Shown piece after piece: positions 31,481 to 42,361 of a stretch of 64,000 nt of DNA. The notes under the pieces were generated by a model, which worked only from the letters and a program-made list of their open reading frames with translations, was not told the origin of the DNA and did no database searches. The stretch's first letter is position 1, and each line of letters starts with the position of its first letter. The stretch comes from Ypsolopha sequella (Eukaryota; Arthropoda; Insecta; Lepidoptera; Ypsolophidae). The DNA is taken from positions 9,895,977 through 9,959,976 of the forward strand of contig OW203989.1 of assembly GCA_934047225.1 (NCBI GenBank), written 5' to 3'. A program made the position numbers and the translations under genes.

Positions 31481-31830
31481 TTAAATTATGTTAAGATGTG
31501 TTAATTCGAAAACCATTTCGAGATTTAGGTTTAATTAGCCGTATTTTAGAACTTGTGGTCTAAAAAATCTCATGATGACGGATATTTTTACGAAAAAGCT
31601 GCAACTTCCATTTGCCTTCGTGTGACGTCACTTGAGAAATGGCTGTTTAGAAATGTGTCCTTTGCTATCAAGATAAATTTATAATAATTTGCTTCCGACT
31701 AATATGACAGATGAGTAGATAGACAGAGTCATACCACTTTTTTTATAAGCAATCACAATCAGTGTAATGTCTAAAATTCTCAAGTGACGCCATATCGGAC
31801 AATTCTTTATAAAATCATATAAAATAATGG
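31480..31830. repeat. Interspersed repeat (TGTGACGTCACTTGAGAAAT type), copy 1
   Basis: The segment with TATTTTTACGAAAAAGCTGC, CTTCGTGTGACGTCACTTGA and AATTCTCAAGTGACGCCATA occurs again at 61529-62545, where it is interrupted by two later insertions. This uninterrupted copy shows the original order. Confidence 0.65.
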
Positions 31831-31858
31831 TTTATTTATATACCAAAATAATGAAAAT

Positions 31859-32342
31859 CATTATGAGTATAAGATTCGGGTCTTAATCGCGTAAACATAC
31901 AACACACCTTAACGGTTATATGCTTGACGTTTCGACGCCTCTGTAGAAAAGATTTCAAAAGTTTAGATGTGCCCTGGCACCTAAAATCTATTGCATTGTT
32001 TTCATAATGCCGACGCGCGCACACTTATGAGTGCGCAATCTGTCTCTACGGTCAGCAAACTGATCAGACTACTAAAGTTGTTAAAATTATTTACTTTAAG
32101 TGCACGTAAGGCGTCCAACTATCACTGTGTTCAGATGAGCACTGCTTCCAAACGTGTGAGCGTCACCCATTTAAAGGTGGAAACATTTTGGTGCTTTCAT
32201 AGTACGGTAAGGGCTTATCTTAATATTCTTTTTTTTTTTTTTTTTGTCGGCTGTCGTGGTCACAAGCGAAACGTCAAGCACATAACCGTTATGATAAGTT
32301 GTATGTTTACGCGATTAAGACCCGAATCTTATACTCATAATG
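31859..32342. mobile_element. MITE with about 75-bp inverted ends (CATTATGAGTATAAGATTCG)
   Basis: CATTATGAGTATAAGATTCG...ACGTTTCG at the left is matched by the inverted CGAAACGTCAAGCACATAAC...CGAATCTTATACTCATAATG at the right. A frame through the middle (31991-32347) shows no recognisable protein. Confidence 0.75.
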
Positions 32343-32984
32343 TGTGAAAGTTTAAAGTTTACAAATGAAACTAGTAAATAATAAAGTTTCCTAAAACGAA
32401 GTAAATTACCTGAAAAAAAAAATTACAAAAAAATCTTTTAAAAATTAAGCCAAGGGAATTACGGTACCGAAATTTGGCCTTTGCTTATTGGTTGTGGCTC
32501 GTTTCTTTTTCGTATTATTATATTACAAATGTAACATTACAATTTTCTATGAAATTCAATTTCCCAAGACAACATGAAGACGAAGCCTGTCTTAAATTGA
32601 AGGTTCTAGATCCTTGTTTTTGGGTACCGTATCTATAGCAAATAGAAAATCCCACTTTATTGTAGACAGACGGTTCAGCGTCTAAACGTGCCTAAAGTTT
32701 TAAAAGAGCTTTCTCTGTTTTAAGCCAACTTGATAGGAAATTTAATATAGATATTTACTGTAAAGTTTTTAGGATTCGGATTGGTACATGCTCTAGATTC
32801 GGACAGTAAAACTGAAACCTTTATAGCAAAGCATCTGTGTATGTTTGTCCGTGTGCCACCCAATTTTTAAAGATGACCTCTAAGCACAAAGAGCTGGACG
32901 AGAGTGGAAGCATCTCTGGACATAAAGCTGGGAATAGATATTATAGATACTAAAAGAGCTTGCTCGGTTGCTCATTCAATTCAA

Positions 32985-33060
32985 TTCAAATTCAAATAGT
33001 TTATTTTGCAAAATAGTTATACATAATACACTTTTTACAAGTCAAATTTAATCTAATAAA
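32985..33060 (-). repeat. LINE 3' end fragment, second copy
   Basis: CAAATTCAAATAGTTTATTT with ATACACTTTTTACAAGTCAA matches 7945-8045. Confidence 0.4.
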
Positions 33061-33127
33061 AATATATGTAATAAATGTACATGAACTAAATTAAAGGTTT
33101 ATTTAATTTATGTAGCAATATATATAC

Positions 33128-33365
33128 AAGGTGACATTTTGATCCATCGTCCAAATTCATACTGGTGGATTGGTAAGTGATCAATAACAATTTTTGTAAA
33201 ATTCGTAAAATGAAATTTCGACTTCCCATAGTGATTTACTCGGAACTGGAAGTGAATTTCTATGGGAAGCTGAAATTTAATTTTACAAATTTCACAAAAA
33301 TTGTTATTGATCCAAGATACTGATCACTTATCAAGCCTCCAGTATGAATTTGGACGATGATTAAA
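33128..33365. mobile_element. Palindromic MITE, ACAAGGTG family, copy 2
   Basis: Same layout as 3879-4143. It starts CAAGGTGACATTTTGATC, has GAAATTTCGACTTCCCATAG and its inverted partner in the middle, and ends CCAGTATGAATTTGGACG. The two halves pair along nearly the whole length. Confidence 0.7.
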
Positions 33366-33565
33366 ATTAAAGATTAAGATGATGGGTAATAATTTATATT
33401 ATACAAGGTGAAATCCAATCAACCACCCGAACCCATACCGGAGACCCGGCCAGGGACCAGGAACAAGGTTCAATGATCACCAACCGAGCCCCCAGCACGA
33501 ATCCAGGTGGCCGACCAAAATCCTATATACTACATACTAATAGGTTACATATATAAATACATGCC

Positions 33566-33632
33566 TACTTCCGCCCATTCGATTAGTCTTGCTAAGAAGG
33601 GCAAGAAACTAAGCAAGATCATGTCTTTTTTT
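33566..33632. repeat. Short repeat CGCCCATTCGATTAGT, copy 2
   Basis: Matches 15025-15092, including the terminal CATGTCTTTTTTT run. Confidence 0.5.
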
Positions 33633-33663
33633 TCAACATAAAACTTATACTATACGTATACAA

Positions 33664-33826
33664 TAAAGCCGATTCTGAAGGCTTTAATTTTAGTTTTAGT
33701 GGTCAAGACCTACATTTTTCCAAAGTAATTTAGCTTCTGTTCTTAACACTTATGAACTATTTTGCAATGATGAAAATTTAGTTTTGACAGCACTAAAACT
33801 AAAATTAAAGCCTTCAGAATCGGCTA
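33664..33826. mobile_element. Palindromic MITE, AGCCGATTCTGAAGG family, copy 1
   Basis: AAAGCCGATTCTGAAGGCTT at the left and its inverted form at the right bracket TTAGTTTTAGTGCTGTC-type sequence that also pairs. Other copies are at 34146-34256 (3'-truncated), 42024-42190, 42194-42361 and 62993-63159. TTTA/TAAA edges suggest TA target sites. Confidence 0.75.
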
Positions 33827-34039
33827 CAATATATGACTTATATCTACTTTAACCAAGGGAGAGTAAACAACAAAAAATCATGCTTACCGAACTGTACACA
33901 TTTATATTGAGCATTTGTAACCAGCTCGAAAACACGCCCTCTTCCACCCGCAACTCGGGTAATAAGCTCAAAAATCAAACGCCGTCACGTTGGGACGTAA
34001 TAATCGTCGGTAAAACGCGTGTGTACGCACTTATATAAG

Positions 34040-34320
34040 GCGGTAAGAGCTCAGGGGTAGAACGGTGGCCTCTCAATCTCGCGATCCAGGTTCGATCCGC
34101 GGTCAGGCACGCACCAATGAGTTTTTCCAATTTATGTGCATAATAAAGCCGATTCTGAAGGCTTTAATTTTAGTTTTAGTGCTGTCAAAACTAAATTTTC
34201 TTCACTGTAAAATAGTTCTTAAATGCTAGGAACAGAAGCTAAATTCCCTTTGAAAACCTGCATGCCCTAAAAAGCGTATATTTGTGCCCGAAGAACGGCG
34301 AGGGCTCACCACCCATTTTT
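34040..34320 (+). repeat. tRNA-like SINE piece interrupted by a MITE
   Basis: GAGCTCAGGGGTAGAACGG (A-box-like) and CAGGTTCGATCCGCG (B-box-like) at 34048-34100 look like a tRNA-derived head. Further on, TTTGTGCCCGAAGAACGGCG and GGGCTCACCACCCA with a T-run (34270-34330) match the body of the SINE at 40255-40430. The partial AGCCGATTCTGAAGG element (34146-34256) lies between them. Confidence 0.45.
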
Positions 34321-34651
34321 TTTTTTACATACGTGAAACGAAATAAGACTAAATAATTATTAATAAAATTCACGATATAAGTAGTCAGATTTCGCCTGAA
34401 TATTTCGTGAGTAACCGTTTTTATTAATTATCATTCTAAACTACGAATATTTTAGTAGTAAAAAACGAAACAAGTTTCCTCGAGTAAACTGTAAGAGTCG
34501 CATTACCCAACGAACTAAATTTTACAGCGTTTGTATGGAGGTTTGAGCGTAACGACGACGCCTCTTAAACAAATGGTTTTGATATTTCGTTTGTATGAAC
34601 TAGGATTTATATATAAAAGTTTGATTATCATCTTTATCGTCATAGTGACAT

Positions 34652-35122
34652 GTGTTGTTTTTGGAAAAAGGTCTTCGATTGCTCCGCAGGCCCCTTAAGG
34701 CGCTCTTATCCCAGAAGAGTGACTCTCTGTCTTTTTCTTTACGTGTAAAGAGTCAAGAAAATAACCACACTTTTGTACTTTTTCGTTGTTTTTATCGGTT
34801 TTTAAATTGTTTAAAAATAAGGGATATGTTTATTAAAACCCACTTACGTGGTCGACCTAGAAAATTTAAAGAGCAATATTACCAGATGTGTTTCCTTAAT
34901 AAAAGAGTGGAATTATGGAAATGGCATGATTTGATAGGTCTTATTACATGCTGTGTTCGTGAATTATTTCTATTGAGCAAAGTTTATCTGATCGTGTAAC
35001 ACATGCGTGGAAGACCTAGATAAAGGTTCGAACTATATTGCGTTTTTTTTTTTTTGAAGTTTTAGACGATATTTGAAAGTTCTATTTGACTTTGAAATTA
35101 CTGATTTTGGGATAAGAGCGCC
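34652..35122. other. Unrecognised 115-codon frame overlapping a short inverted pair
   Basis: A plus-strand frame (34652-34999) follows a TATATATAAAAG word at about 34607. The predicted protein is basic, with no recognised domain. GGCGCTCTTATCCCA at 34699 is the exact inverse of TGGGATAAGAGCGCC at about 35107, suggesting a MITE of about 420 bp. The frame is therefore probably not a gene. Confidence 0.3.
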
Positions 35123-35267
35123 GTTGACTACACAAACAGCATATCGTGAGAAAGTTAGTTTTAGGTTGCCAGAACTGTTTTTATTTTAAGGTACCGCATT
35201 TTATTTTGAGCGACGCGATTAACGCAATGACTTAAAGACATTACTAAATTGTGATTTGATCATAAAA

Positions 35268-35330
35268 AAACCGGTCAAGTGCGAGTCAGACTCACGTACG
35301 GTTCCGTAATTCGACAGATTTGAGAAGAAT
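35268..35330 (-). repeat. GGCCGG...GTTCCGT repeat fragment, reverse orientation
   Basis: AAAAAACCGGTCAAGTGCGA, GTCAGACTCACGTACGGTTC is the familiar end of the repeat found at 7210, 59632 and 61899. Only about 60 bp remain. Confidence 0.45.
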
Positions 35331-36890
35331 TAGAAGAAAAGTAATTAAAACCTTGCCCGTCTACCAGTTTCGGAGATAAGGGTGGTGGACATACATATTT
35401 TTGAGGTTTTTTAAAGATTTATCGAAACCAGTGTTAGTAATAAATATAGTAAAAGTATATATTTTTACAATCAGCTTTTTAATATCTACAATTTGAAATC
35501 GAGATGTCTGTCATTAGAGGATTGTCAAAATCTGCTGTGTTGTTCCCACTACATCCATGGTTGTTCCAAATAGTGTAAATAAATTCTAAAAAAAAACAAA
35601 CTAAAATAAACTGCCTGCCTATATTATACCCAGAACTACGCACAAATGCTAAGTAATAAAAACGCTAACAAGAGGAATAGAAATGGAATTAGTAAAGCTA
35701 ACATACCGGCTACGTAACATCAGCCTTAGCAGATTGTTAGCAGAACCAAAGCATAACCCTAAAATGTTTCATTTAAAAACATTTCTTAACATTACAGAGT
35801 TTTTTCTGGGACTTACAGCCGAGTACTTGCAGGCACAGGTCCCTTGGCAGCGCCTTAGCGAATCGATTGAGCAACAGGTACAGGCCCCGAAATTTACCTT
35901 TTTAGATGATTATGGTATTGTTGGTTTTTATACTGTTTGAATAAAGGTCATTTTTCATTGCACAAGCTGAACAGTATATAATTGTGGGTCCGGCCTCACT
36001 TCAGCAACTAAGTACCCTTGCATAGGGTAATAGGTATATGTGTGTGACTTTTATTTATACAGCTAAATTCATACTGGAGGCTTGGTAAATGATCACTATC
36101 ACGTATCGATTACACTTTTTGCTAATTTGGCAAAATAAAATGTCGACTTCCCATAGTAATAGCAGAGAAGATAAAGTAGGTATTGTATTGGTAGTAGACT
36201 CGGGCATAGTAAAACCAGAACAGTAGTTTAACTCACGCCCCGTACGAGACTTAAATACTCGTACCTACTGTTGCAGGGTCGTCCCTTCTTTTAGTTTCGT
36301 AGGTATTGAGAAGAACGATAATTCTGGATTTGAAGAAATATTATTGAGGCATCAGAAGACAGTACAATATGTTCGATTGCGTTATGATTGCGTGCTGTCG
36401 ACATATTTGAATTGGTCGGTGACGCGTGGCGCGCAGCGTGGCGGCTTGTTCAAGAGACTGACTGAGCGCGATCGCGGCGTGACCCCGCCTAGCGCCTACC
36501 TTGTATACTTAAGGTTATGACATAGGCTAGAAAAAAATGTGTTTCGGGCGTGGCTAACGCGTCGCGGGGGGAAATTCTCAGTTCTCCCGCCCCGCGCCCC
36601 GCACGTCTGCATCTAACTAAACTTACCATAGATTGTGGATACAATAGACATGCAGCAAATAAAAAGCCGTGATGCAAAAGCATATTTCTATGTGTAGTGT
36701 CAATGTTTATGTCATTCAGATTTATTGAGATTTATTCAGATTGTCATTCTACTTGATATCTACGATTATTTATAAGTTACTATAATTTTTTAAAGAAACC
36801 CATAAGTGATATGCGACCGGTTGCTTCAGTGTAAAATTAATATTACCGCCCAAGTGCTAGCCAAAATCACGCACTGAGGGTTTCGTACCA
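35330..36890. other. No supported gene; CpG-rich patch at 36410-36610
   Basis: An 85-codon plus frame (35683-35940) has no recognised domain. A partial ACAAGGTG-family MITE sits at about 36055-36160. Around 36410-36610 the base composition changes sharply to CpG-rich sequence (GTGACGCGTGGCGCGCAGCG, CGCCCCGCGCCCCGCACG), unlike the AT-rich surroundings. That could be a promoter or a GC-rich repeat. Confidence 0.3.
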
Positions 36891-36892
36891 TC

Positions 36893-37135
36893 AAACAAGG
36901 TGACTTTTTGATATAGCCAAATTCATACTGGAGGCTTGATAAGTAACCAATCAGTACCACTTTTTGGTAATATCGCAAACTAAAATGTTAACTTCCCATA
37001 GTAAATAATTGACTCGGGCTGGGCTTACGTTTGTAGGGAAAACAAAAAACTATAATTTTCGAATGCCACGAAAATGGTCGTCGAACCTTGTTACTGAATT
37101 TGGCTCTATCAACAAAAGTCACTTTATATTTGTAT
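36893..37135. mobile_element. Palindromic MITE, ACAAGGTG family, copy 3
   Basis: It starts ACAAGGTGACTTTTTGATA and ends AACAAAAGTCACTTTATA. CCAAATTCATACTGGAGGCT is followed later by GAATTTGGC in inverted form. More diverged than the copies at 3879 and 33128. Confidence 0.6.
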
Positions 37136-37984
37136 TATTAAAACAGTGTGTTTTCTTTATTTTTACTATCCATTATTGTTGCCAAAACCTTTAAAAAATG
37201 AGATTAGACAGGGCAACATTTAGACCTGGATGATATGAGTGAAAAGGGGCCCACCAATGTGGGGCCCCTTATCTTATTGCCCGGTTTATAATTTTTATCA
37301 ACAGAAATACACCTATTGTACGTCTCACGTATAATATAGCTTAGGAGGGGGGGGGGGGTTTAACCAAGATAATTTTAATTTCAACATTAGTTTGGCAGCA
37401 AAGGGACTTATATTTAGAGGGGTTTTATATCCCTCCTTTATACATATATGGTGAGTTTCATTTATGTAGCCAAATTCATACTGTTGACTCGGTAAGGTCA
37501 GGACCAAGGTTCAATGACCCTTTATGTGAAATACGTAATAATTGAGATACACGTATGGTAAGTCTATGAACGAGAACTGGTTCTTAAATAAACGTTTTTT
37601 TTATTGCATTTAATATATGACTTCAAATTAAAACATTCACTTAATTTAAATATGTTATATAATATAGTAGTATTTTTATATCACAATATAGTTTTTTTTT
37701 ATAATATAGAACATTTCTTCTGTATCAAAATACAGAAAAATCAATAAATCTTTCAAACCTATTCTTTTTGATTTGTGATGATTCATTGTCACTAGTAGAT
37801 CCGCGTTCTTTATTAATTTGTGCTGTTTTTAGACGTTTTTATTAATTATGCTTTCATAATCATCGCTTCCATAAATTTGTCTTATTATATTTATGGGTAA
37901 TGGATCCATGTTTTCTTTATTTTCTTCCAAATCATCTCCAGCTTTTCTTCTCTTTTGCAATATTTTACTAACGGAAACTTCATT

Positions 37985-40020
37985 ATTTTGTCGTTTTCTT
38001 TTTTTTTCGTTGTGGTTTCTTTAGCTTTTCTTTGTTCTTTTTTTCGATTGCTTCTTTGATGAAATCTGGCTCACGCACAGGCAAACCTTTTTTTAATTGA
38101 AGTATTTTTCTGGGCAATATGAAGCTTGCCCTGGATTTGCTAAAACCACGGATGATTTTTATTTATGTTTAGTTTACTTTTGTCGATAGTCCAAAATCGA
38201 ACCTTTTTCTTTTCTATGGATTCTTGCAAGCCCATTTTGTAGACGGTTATTGGGCATTTTATCTCCACTATTAAATCTTCACCATTTTCTCTCTTAATTA
38301 TTCCGTCTGGCGAGGCCCCTAAAACTGGAATATCTTTATCTATGAAGAGACCACAAGTTTTTTGTTTTCTAATATCCATCTGTTTAATGTTTGAAGATGG
38401 CGTTTGGTGTAAAGTTGCCTTTTGAATTTCATATATTGGCCGTTTTGTATTGTAGGACAAAACAACAGCGAATGCCCTACCTGTGTAAGAACCACGGCTA
38501 GTGAAATTTATCCTTTTTCCACCGATAAACTTCGCAATGGTCGAGTCGAAACTCTCAACAATATTACTGTGGCTATTGTGTAGCAAACTCCTGGCATGGG
38601 CTGCAAGAGCGGAGACGATTAAAGTCAGTCGAAGCCACATCCCAGTGCCCCGAAATTGACCGATCAGTTCTTCAGGATCACCACATTTTGCTTCAAAGCA
38701 ATAAAAAGCTTTGCAATGGAGGTGTGAATGGAATACATGAAAAAGAATGGTGTTGATTTCAGAGTGCAGATTATTAATTTTTAATGTATCAGAAGCGTAT
38801 ATTTTGATAATGTTTGATAGCTTTCTTAATATTTCGACGTATCGACATAATACGCTGCTGTGTCATCATTTTCCTTAATTTCACTGGAAATCTTGTGTCT
38901 ACACTTATCATCCGCATTTTATTGCAAAAATTTCTCAGTAAATGATTTATGCATTTGATCTCCTGCACAGTTAAGTTGTTATATGGTTGTGCTTCTAAAA
39001 TCTTGGTATATGTGCTGGAATCACCATCTGAGATGAGGCGGCCATAGATTATGTTATACATAAAAAACGATGATTTGAAACCATCAACCTGTATATCGGA
39101 TTCCATCCCCGAAGACGAACCTTCATAATTTTTATAACATCTATGCTCGATTGTTGCGTTGTTTTTTTCATAATGTTTGCAGATTGAACAATACTTGTTA
39201 CGTACAGCCAAAAAAAGGACCTTCCCAAAGCGCTTCCCAATTATTGCTGCAGCTCCAGAGGAAGACGAGTAATTTGAACGGTACGACCGTTTTGCTCAGC
39301 ATCCATCTCAGTGGTGTGCATAGAACTTTTTTCCAGAAAAGCAATGAGAAGGTCAAGATTGACAACAAAAAATATATGAAAAAATTTAAATAACACTTTG
39401 AAAAAAAAAGATGAAATGAAAATGTTCACTCTAGGGAAGGCAGTGCCTATCCTGGCGTCATACAAACTTTCTTTTTTCAAAGTGTTATTTAGATTTTTTC
39501 ATATTGTTTTTATAGTGAAACTTGACCTTCTCATTGATTTTCCGGAAAAAGTTCTATGCACGCCACTGATCCATCTGCAACCACGTCTATAATTGGTGTA
39601 CCATTCTCGTCAACCCTAATCTCTTTTAGAGCAGCTTCTCTTTCTTCAGATGCAGCATTCACTATAGAATCCACGGCAGATTCTTGCCACTGTTCAGCTA
39701 ATTTGCCATGTATTTTCTGCTAATAGCGTTCGGACATAGCTAGGACATCAACAGAGGACATAAACTGTTCCAGGGCTGAAAAACCTCCACCTATGGCCAT
39801 AATACCAGTGACTGCTGACTTATTTGTATCAAAAATACAACTTTGTTTCGAATCGGTTTGGATAACTTGGCGATATTTGCAAAAGCTACATCTGAATGTA
39901 AGTTTTGATATAAGTTTTGATGTTCCATACAAAATTTCATTTCCAAGGATAGTTTTTTGTGATTCACCGACCAAGTCAACAATTATTACAAAGCAAGATT
40001 GAATCAGCCTTAGTATCACA
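37985..40020 (-). pseudogene. Mutator-like transposase with YqaJ-type C-terminus, broken
   Basis: Read from about 40020 downwards, the order is FRCSFCKYRQVIQ, then IMAIGGGFSALEQFMSSVDV, then VDENGTPIIDVVADG (39580-39625, the D of VADG being the likely first catalytic aspartate). After the 260-bp insertion at 39309-39568 come SGAAAIIG, VRNKYCSICKHYEKNN, MESDIQVDGFKSSFF, LISDGDSSTY and INHLLRNFCNKM. These match the insect Mutator-like transposase family. Downstream comes NIVESFDSTIAKFIGGKRIN, then an exonuclease-like domain with LGASPDGIIKRENGEDLIVE and IKCP (YqaJ pattern G-x-S-P-D-G ... E-x-K) at about 38230-38330. Breaks include a TGA next to the insertion site, frame changes near 38640-38800 and a TAG after NHPWF (38137). 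A C-terminal tail with REPDFI reaches about 37990. Inactive. Confidence 0.8.
39309..39568. mobile_element. 260-bp hAT-type palindromic MITE inserted in the transposase
   Basis: The ends CAGTGGTGTGCATAGAAC and GTTCTATGCACGCCACTG are inverted copies, and most of the interior is self-complementary (AACACTTTGAAAAAA and its inverse). It is flanked by an 8-bp duplication, ATCCATCT (39301-39308 and 39569-39576). The 8-bp duplication and CAG...CTG ends are typical of hAT elements. It splits the Mutator-like gene just after the VADG motif. Confidence 0.88.
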
Positions 40021-40080
40021 GGGACCTACCTGGGGGCCCCAGTACGCATCGGTCCCCTTATTCCGCCACTGCCCCATTTT
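40019..40080. repeat. Repeat fragment (GGGGGCCCCAGTACGCATCGG)
   Basis: A GC-rich piece, ACCTGGGGGCCCCAGTACGC with CCGCCACTGCCCC, abuts the point where transposase similarity ends. It is probably another non-autonomous insertion that truncated the 5' end of the gene. Confidence 0.35.
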
Positions 40081-40254
40081 AATAGTATCATATCTTTTTG
40101 TAATTTGCAACAATCTGTATTTACGTAACCGAAACCCAGCGTTCATTTGAGGAATGTTATTTTGGACAACAATCGTCACGATATGAATCCCTGAGGGGAT
40201 CTAAAAGATATTCCCAAGTGTGAACTGTGAAATGCAAGTCGCAGTTCACTCTTG

Positions 40255-40430
40255 GTACACCCGCTTTTCAGTGACGATTATTATGTGGGTGGTGAGCCCT
40301 ATCGCCGTACTTCGGGCACAAATGGACTAACAGCTGCAACAAATTAATGTTGCACCACGGGAATTGAACCCACGACCTTTGGGATAGAAGGCGAGCGCTC
40401 TACCACTCGGCCAGTTAGCCAATTATATTT
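40255..40430 (-). repeat. tRNA-derived SINE, reverse orientation
   Basis: On the minus strand the head reads GGCTAACTGGCCGAGTGGTA with TAGAGCGCTCGCC (A box) and GTGGGTTCAATTCCCGTGG (B box), so 40357-40424 resembles a tRNA. The anticodon loop is atypical (ATC-like, with C at position 37) and no intact acceptor stem can be drawn, so it is a SINE head, not a tRNA gene. The body (CATTTGTGCCCGAAGTACGG, GGGCTCACCACCCA) matches 34270-34320. Confidence 0.6.
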
Positions 40431-40589
40431 CAATTCAAAGAAAACATTCGAGATCTGCTTTAAAATTAATTTGAACGAAATTGTGTAGCATATAAAAATA
40501 TATATTTTATCATTTACAATTAAAACCAAAATATATAAAAAAAAGAGTAAAAAACATGCCAAACTTAATTAGCGCCGACGCTAAGTGAG

Positions 40590-40725
40590 CGAACAGAGTT
40601 TACGATAGGAGGTCAAAATTTTATTTTGCGATATTACCAAAAAGGATAATCTATCCGTGATACTAATCACTTACCAAGCCTCCCGTACGAATTTGGCTGT
40701 ATAAATAAAAGTCACCTTATTTAAC
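40590..40725. mobile_element. ACAAGGTG-family MITE, partial copy
   Basis: CACTTACCAAGCCTCC, GAATTTGGCTGTATAAATAA and AGTCACCTTAT correspond to the right half of the 36893 copy. The left half is missing. Confidence 0.5.
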
Positions 40726-41799
40726 CAGAGTTATTAAATTGGACAATACAATAAATACCTAACTTCGTCATGTTTTTTATATATTTATTATTTATGAGCG
40801 TAATGTAACATATTAAAAAAAGAAATCGGACTGAGGAATTACTACAACAAGCCGTCTATTCTATTCTGTTTACGTTTAAGTTTCTGTTCTGTTTAAAGAT
40901 TTGGCATCTTATAGGTAAAGTTTTTCAAGATACTTGCTTGTACTAGATGTTGTAATGTCAAAATAGATAATTGCTGCAAAACAAAATGGAAAATTCGCGA
41001 TGCAGCGCAGCGTCGCGGTCCCACGTCCGACAGGCGCCCTGGCTCGACGCAGACTGACTTCACGCAGCGAAACATTTGGTTGGAGGGTTTTTAGCTAATA
41101 CTGAAATATTTTCTAGGGAAAAAAATATTGAATTTAGGTGACATACCTTCGTATTTTAATTACCTATTTTATGAAAAAAAAATCAAGTTGATCTCTTAAC
41201 CGCGTTCTGCAAGCGAACGTTTGAAAAACAAAAAAAAGGGGGGTGCAAAACATTTTTTTTTGACAAAAGTATAAATCTTAGTACATTGTTTATACGTAAC
41301 ATCCCTAGAGAAAAGATTAATAAACCAAATATATTTTTTTCAATGCAAGGAGAGTCCGAATTTCTTCAAACGAATCCTAGATAGCCTGGAGTTGGTCATG
41401 CTCTAGGCTCAGGTACAGTCTTAAGATATTGCTGTTTTGTGCGTACTGTAGTTCGTGCGTACTAGCACGCACACATATTAGCCGCGCGATGTACCTTTGC
41501 TTGAAGATAAACTACTGTTCTGGTTTTACTATGACTCGGGGCTGGGCTTGTGTTTGTAGGGAACAAACGAACATGAAAATATATTTTACGAGTTTCACAA
41601 AAAGGGTCATTGAACCTTGACATTGAGCACTTGCTGAGTCTTAAGTATGAATTTGCCTGCATAGATATAGGCTTTCTTCAAATTAAAAAATATATATTGT
41701 GGTTGTTATCAAAAATACTTAATCAGCGATGATCATTTTTGTTTTCAACTCTAAAATTACTATGATTAATACTTGCGATTGTCGGCACTTGGTGAAACA
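40726..41799. other. No supported gene
   Basis: A GC-rich patch at 41000-41075 (GCAGCGCAGCGTCGCGGTCC) stands out from AT-rich surroundings. A diverged relative of the GGGCTGGGCTTGTGTTTGTAG block of the 36893 MITE is at 41535-41660. Frames here show no recognised domains. Confidence 0.3.
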
Positions 41800-42025
41800 T
41801 CATCATAATCTTGATAAAAACACTTGTACTGTTTCACAATATCACTTTATATTACTCAACCGGTTTCGCCTTTGGCATTATCAAGGAACACTGTTAAATA
41901 TAATAAACAATAAACAAATGTGTAGTGGTTGTTTACATTGCAGATGGTGAATGAAATGATGAAATGATGGTGTACCATGATAATGCCGTAAGGCGAAACC
42001 GGTTGGAGTAATATAAAGTGATATT
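41800..42025. mobile_element. Fold-back repeat with GGCGAAACCGGTTG ends
   Basis: CAATATCACTTTATATTACT followed by CAACCGGTTTCGCC and CATTATCA at 41838-41883 is inverted at 41975-42024 (TGATAATGCCGTAAGGCGAA, ACCGGTTGGAGTAATATAAA). A single-arm relative is at 5736. Confidence 0.6.
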
Positions 42026-42361
42026 AAAGCCGATTTTGAAGGCTTTAATTTTAGTTTTAGTGCTGTCAAAACTTAATTTTCTTGATTACAAAATTGTCTT
42101 TAAATGTTAGGAACACAAGCTAAATTACTTTGGAAAAATTTAAGTTTTGACAGCACTAAAACTAAAATTAAAGCCTTCAGAATTGGCTTTATTATAGCCG
42201 ATTCTGAAGGCTTTAATTTTAGTTTTAGTGCTGTCAAAGCTAAATTTTCTTCATCGCAAAATAGTCCTTAGGTTTAAGGAACAAAAGTTAAATTACTTTG
42301 GAAAATTTTAAGTTTTGACAGCACTATAACCAAAATTCAAGCCTTCAGAATCGGCTTTATT
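42024..42361. mobile_element. Two adjacent AGCCGATTCTGAAGG-family MITEs (copies 3 and 4)
   Basis: Copy 3 is 42024-42190 and copy 4 is 42194-42361. Each is a 167-bp palindrome with TTTAGTTTTAGTGCTGTCAA and its inverse inside. They lie head to tail, separated by TTATT, suggesting that one inserted at the TA-rich border of the other. Confidence 0.75.

Noticed and set aside
40344..40430. A functional tRNA gene on the minus strand
   Set aside because: The A and B boxes are present, but the acceptor stem does not pair and the anticodon loop is abnormal. The downstream body matches another SINE copy, so it is a SINE head.
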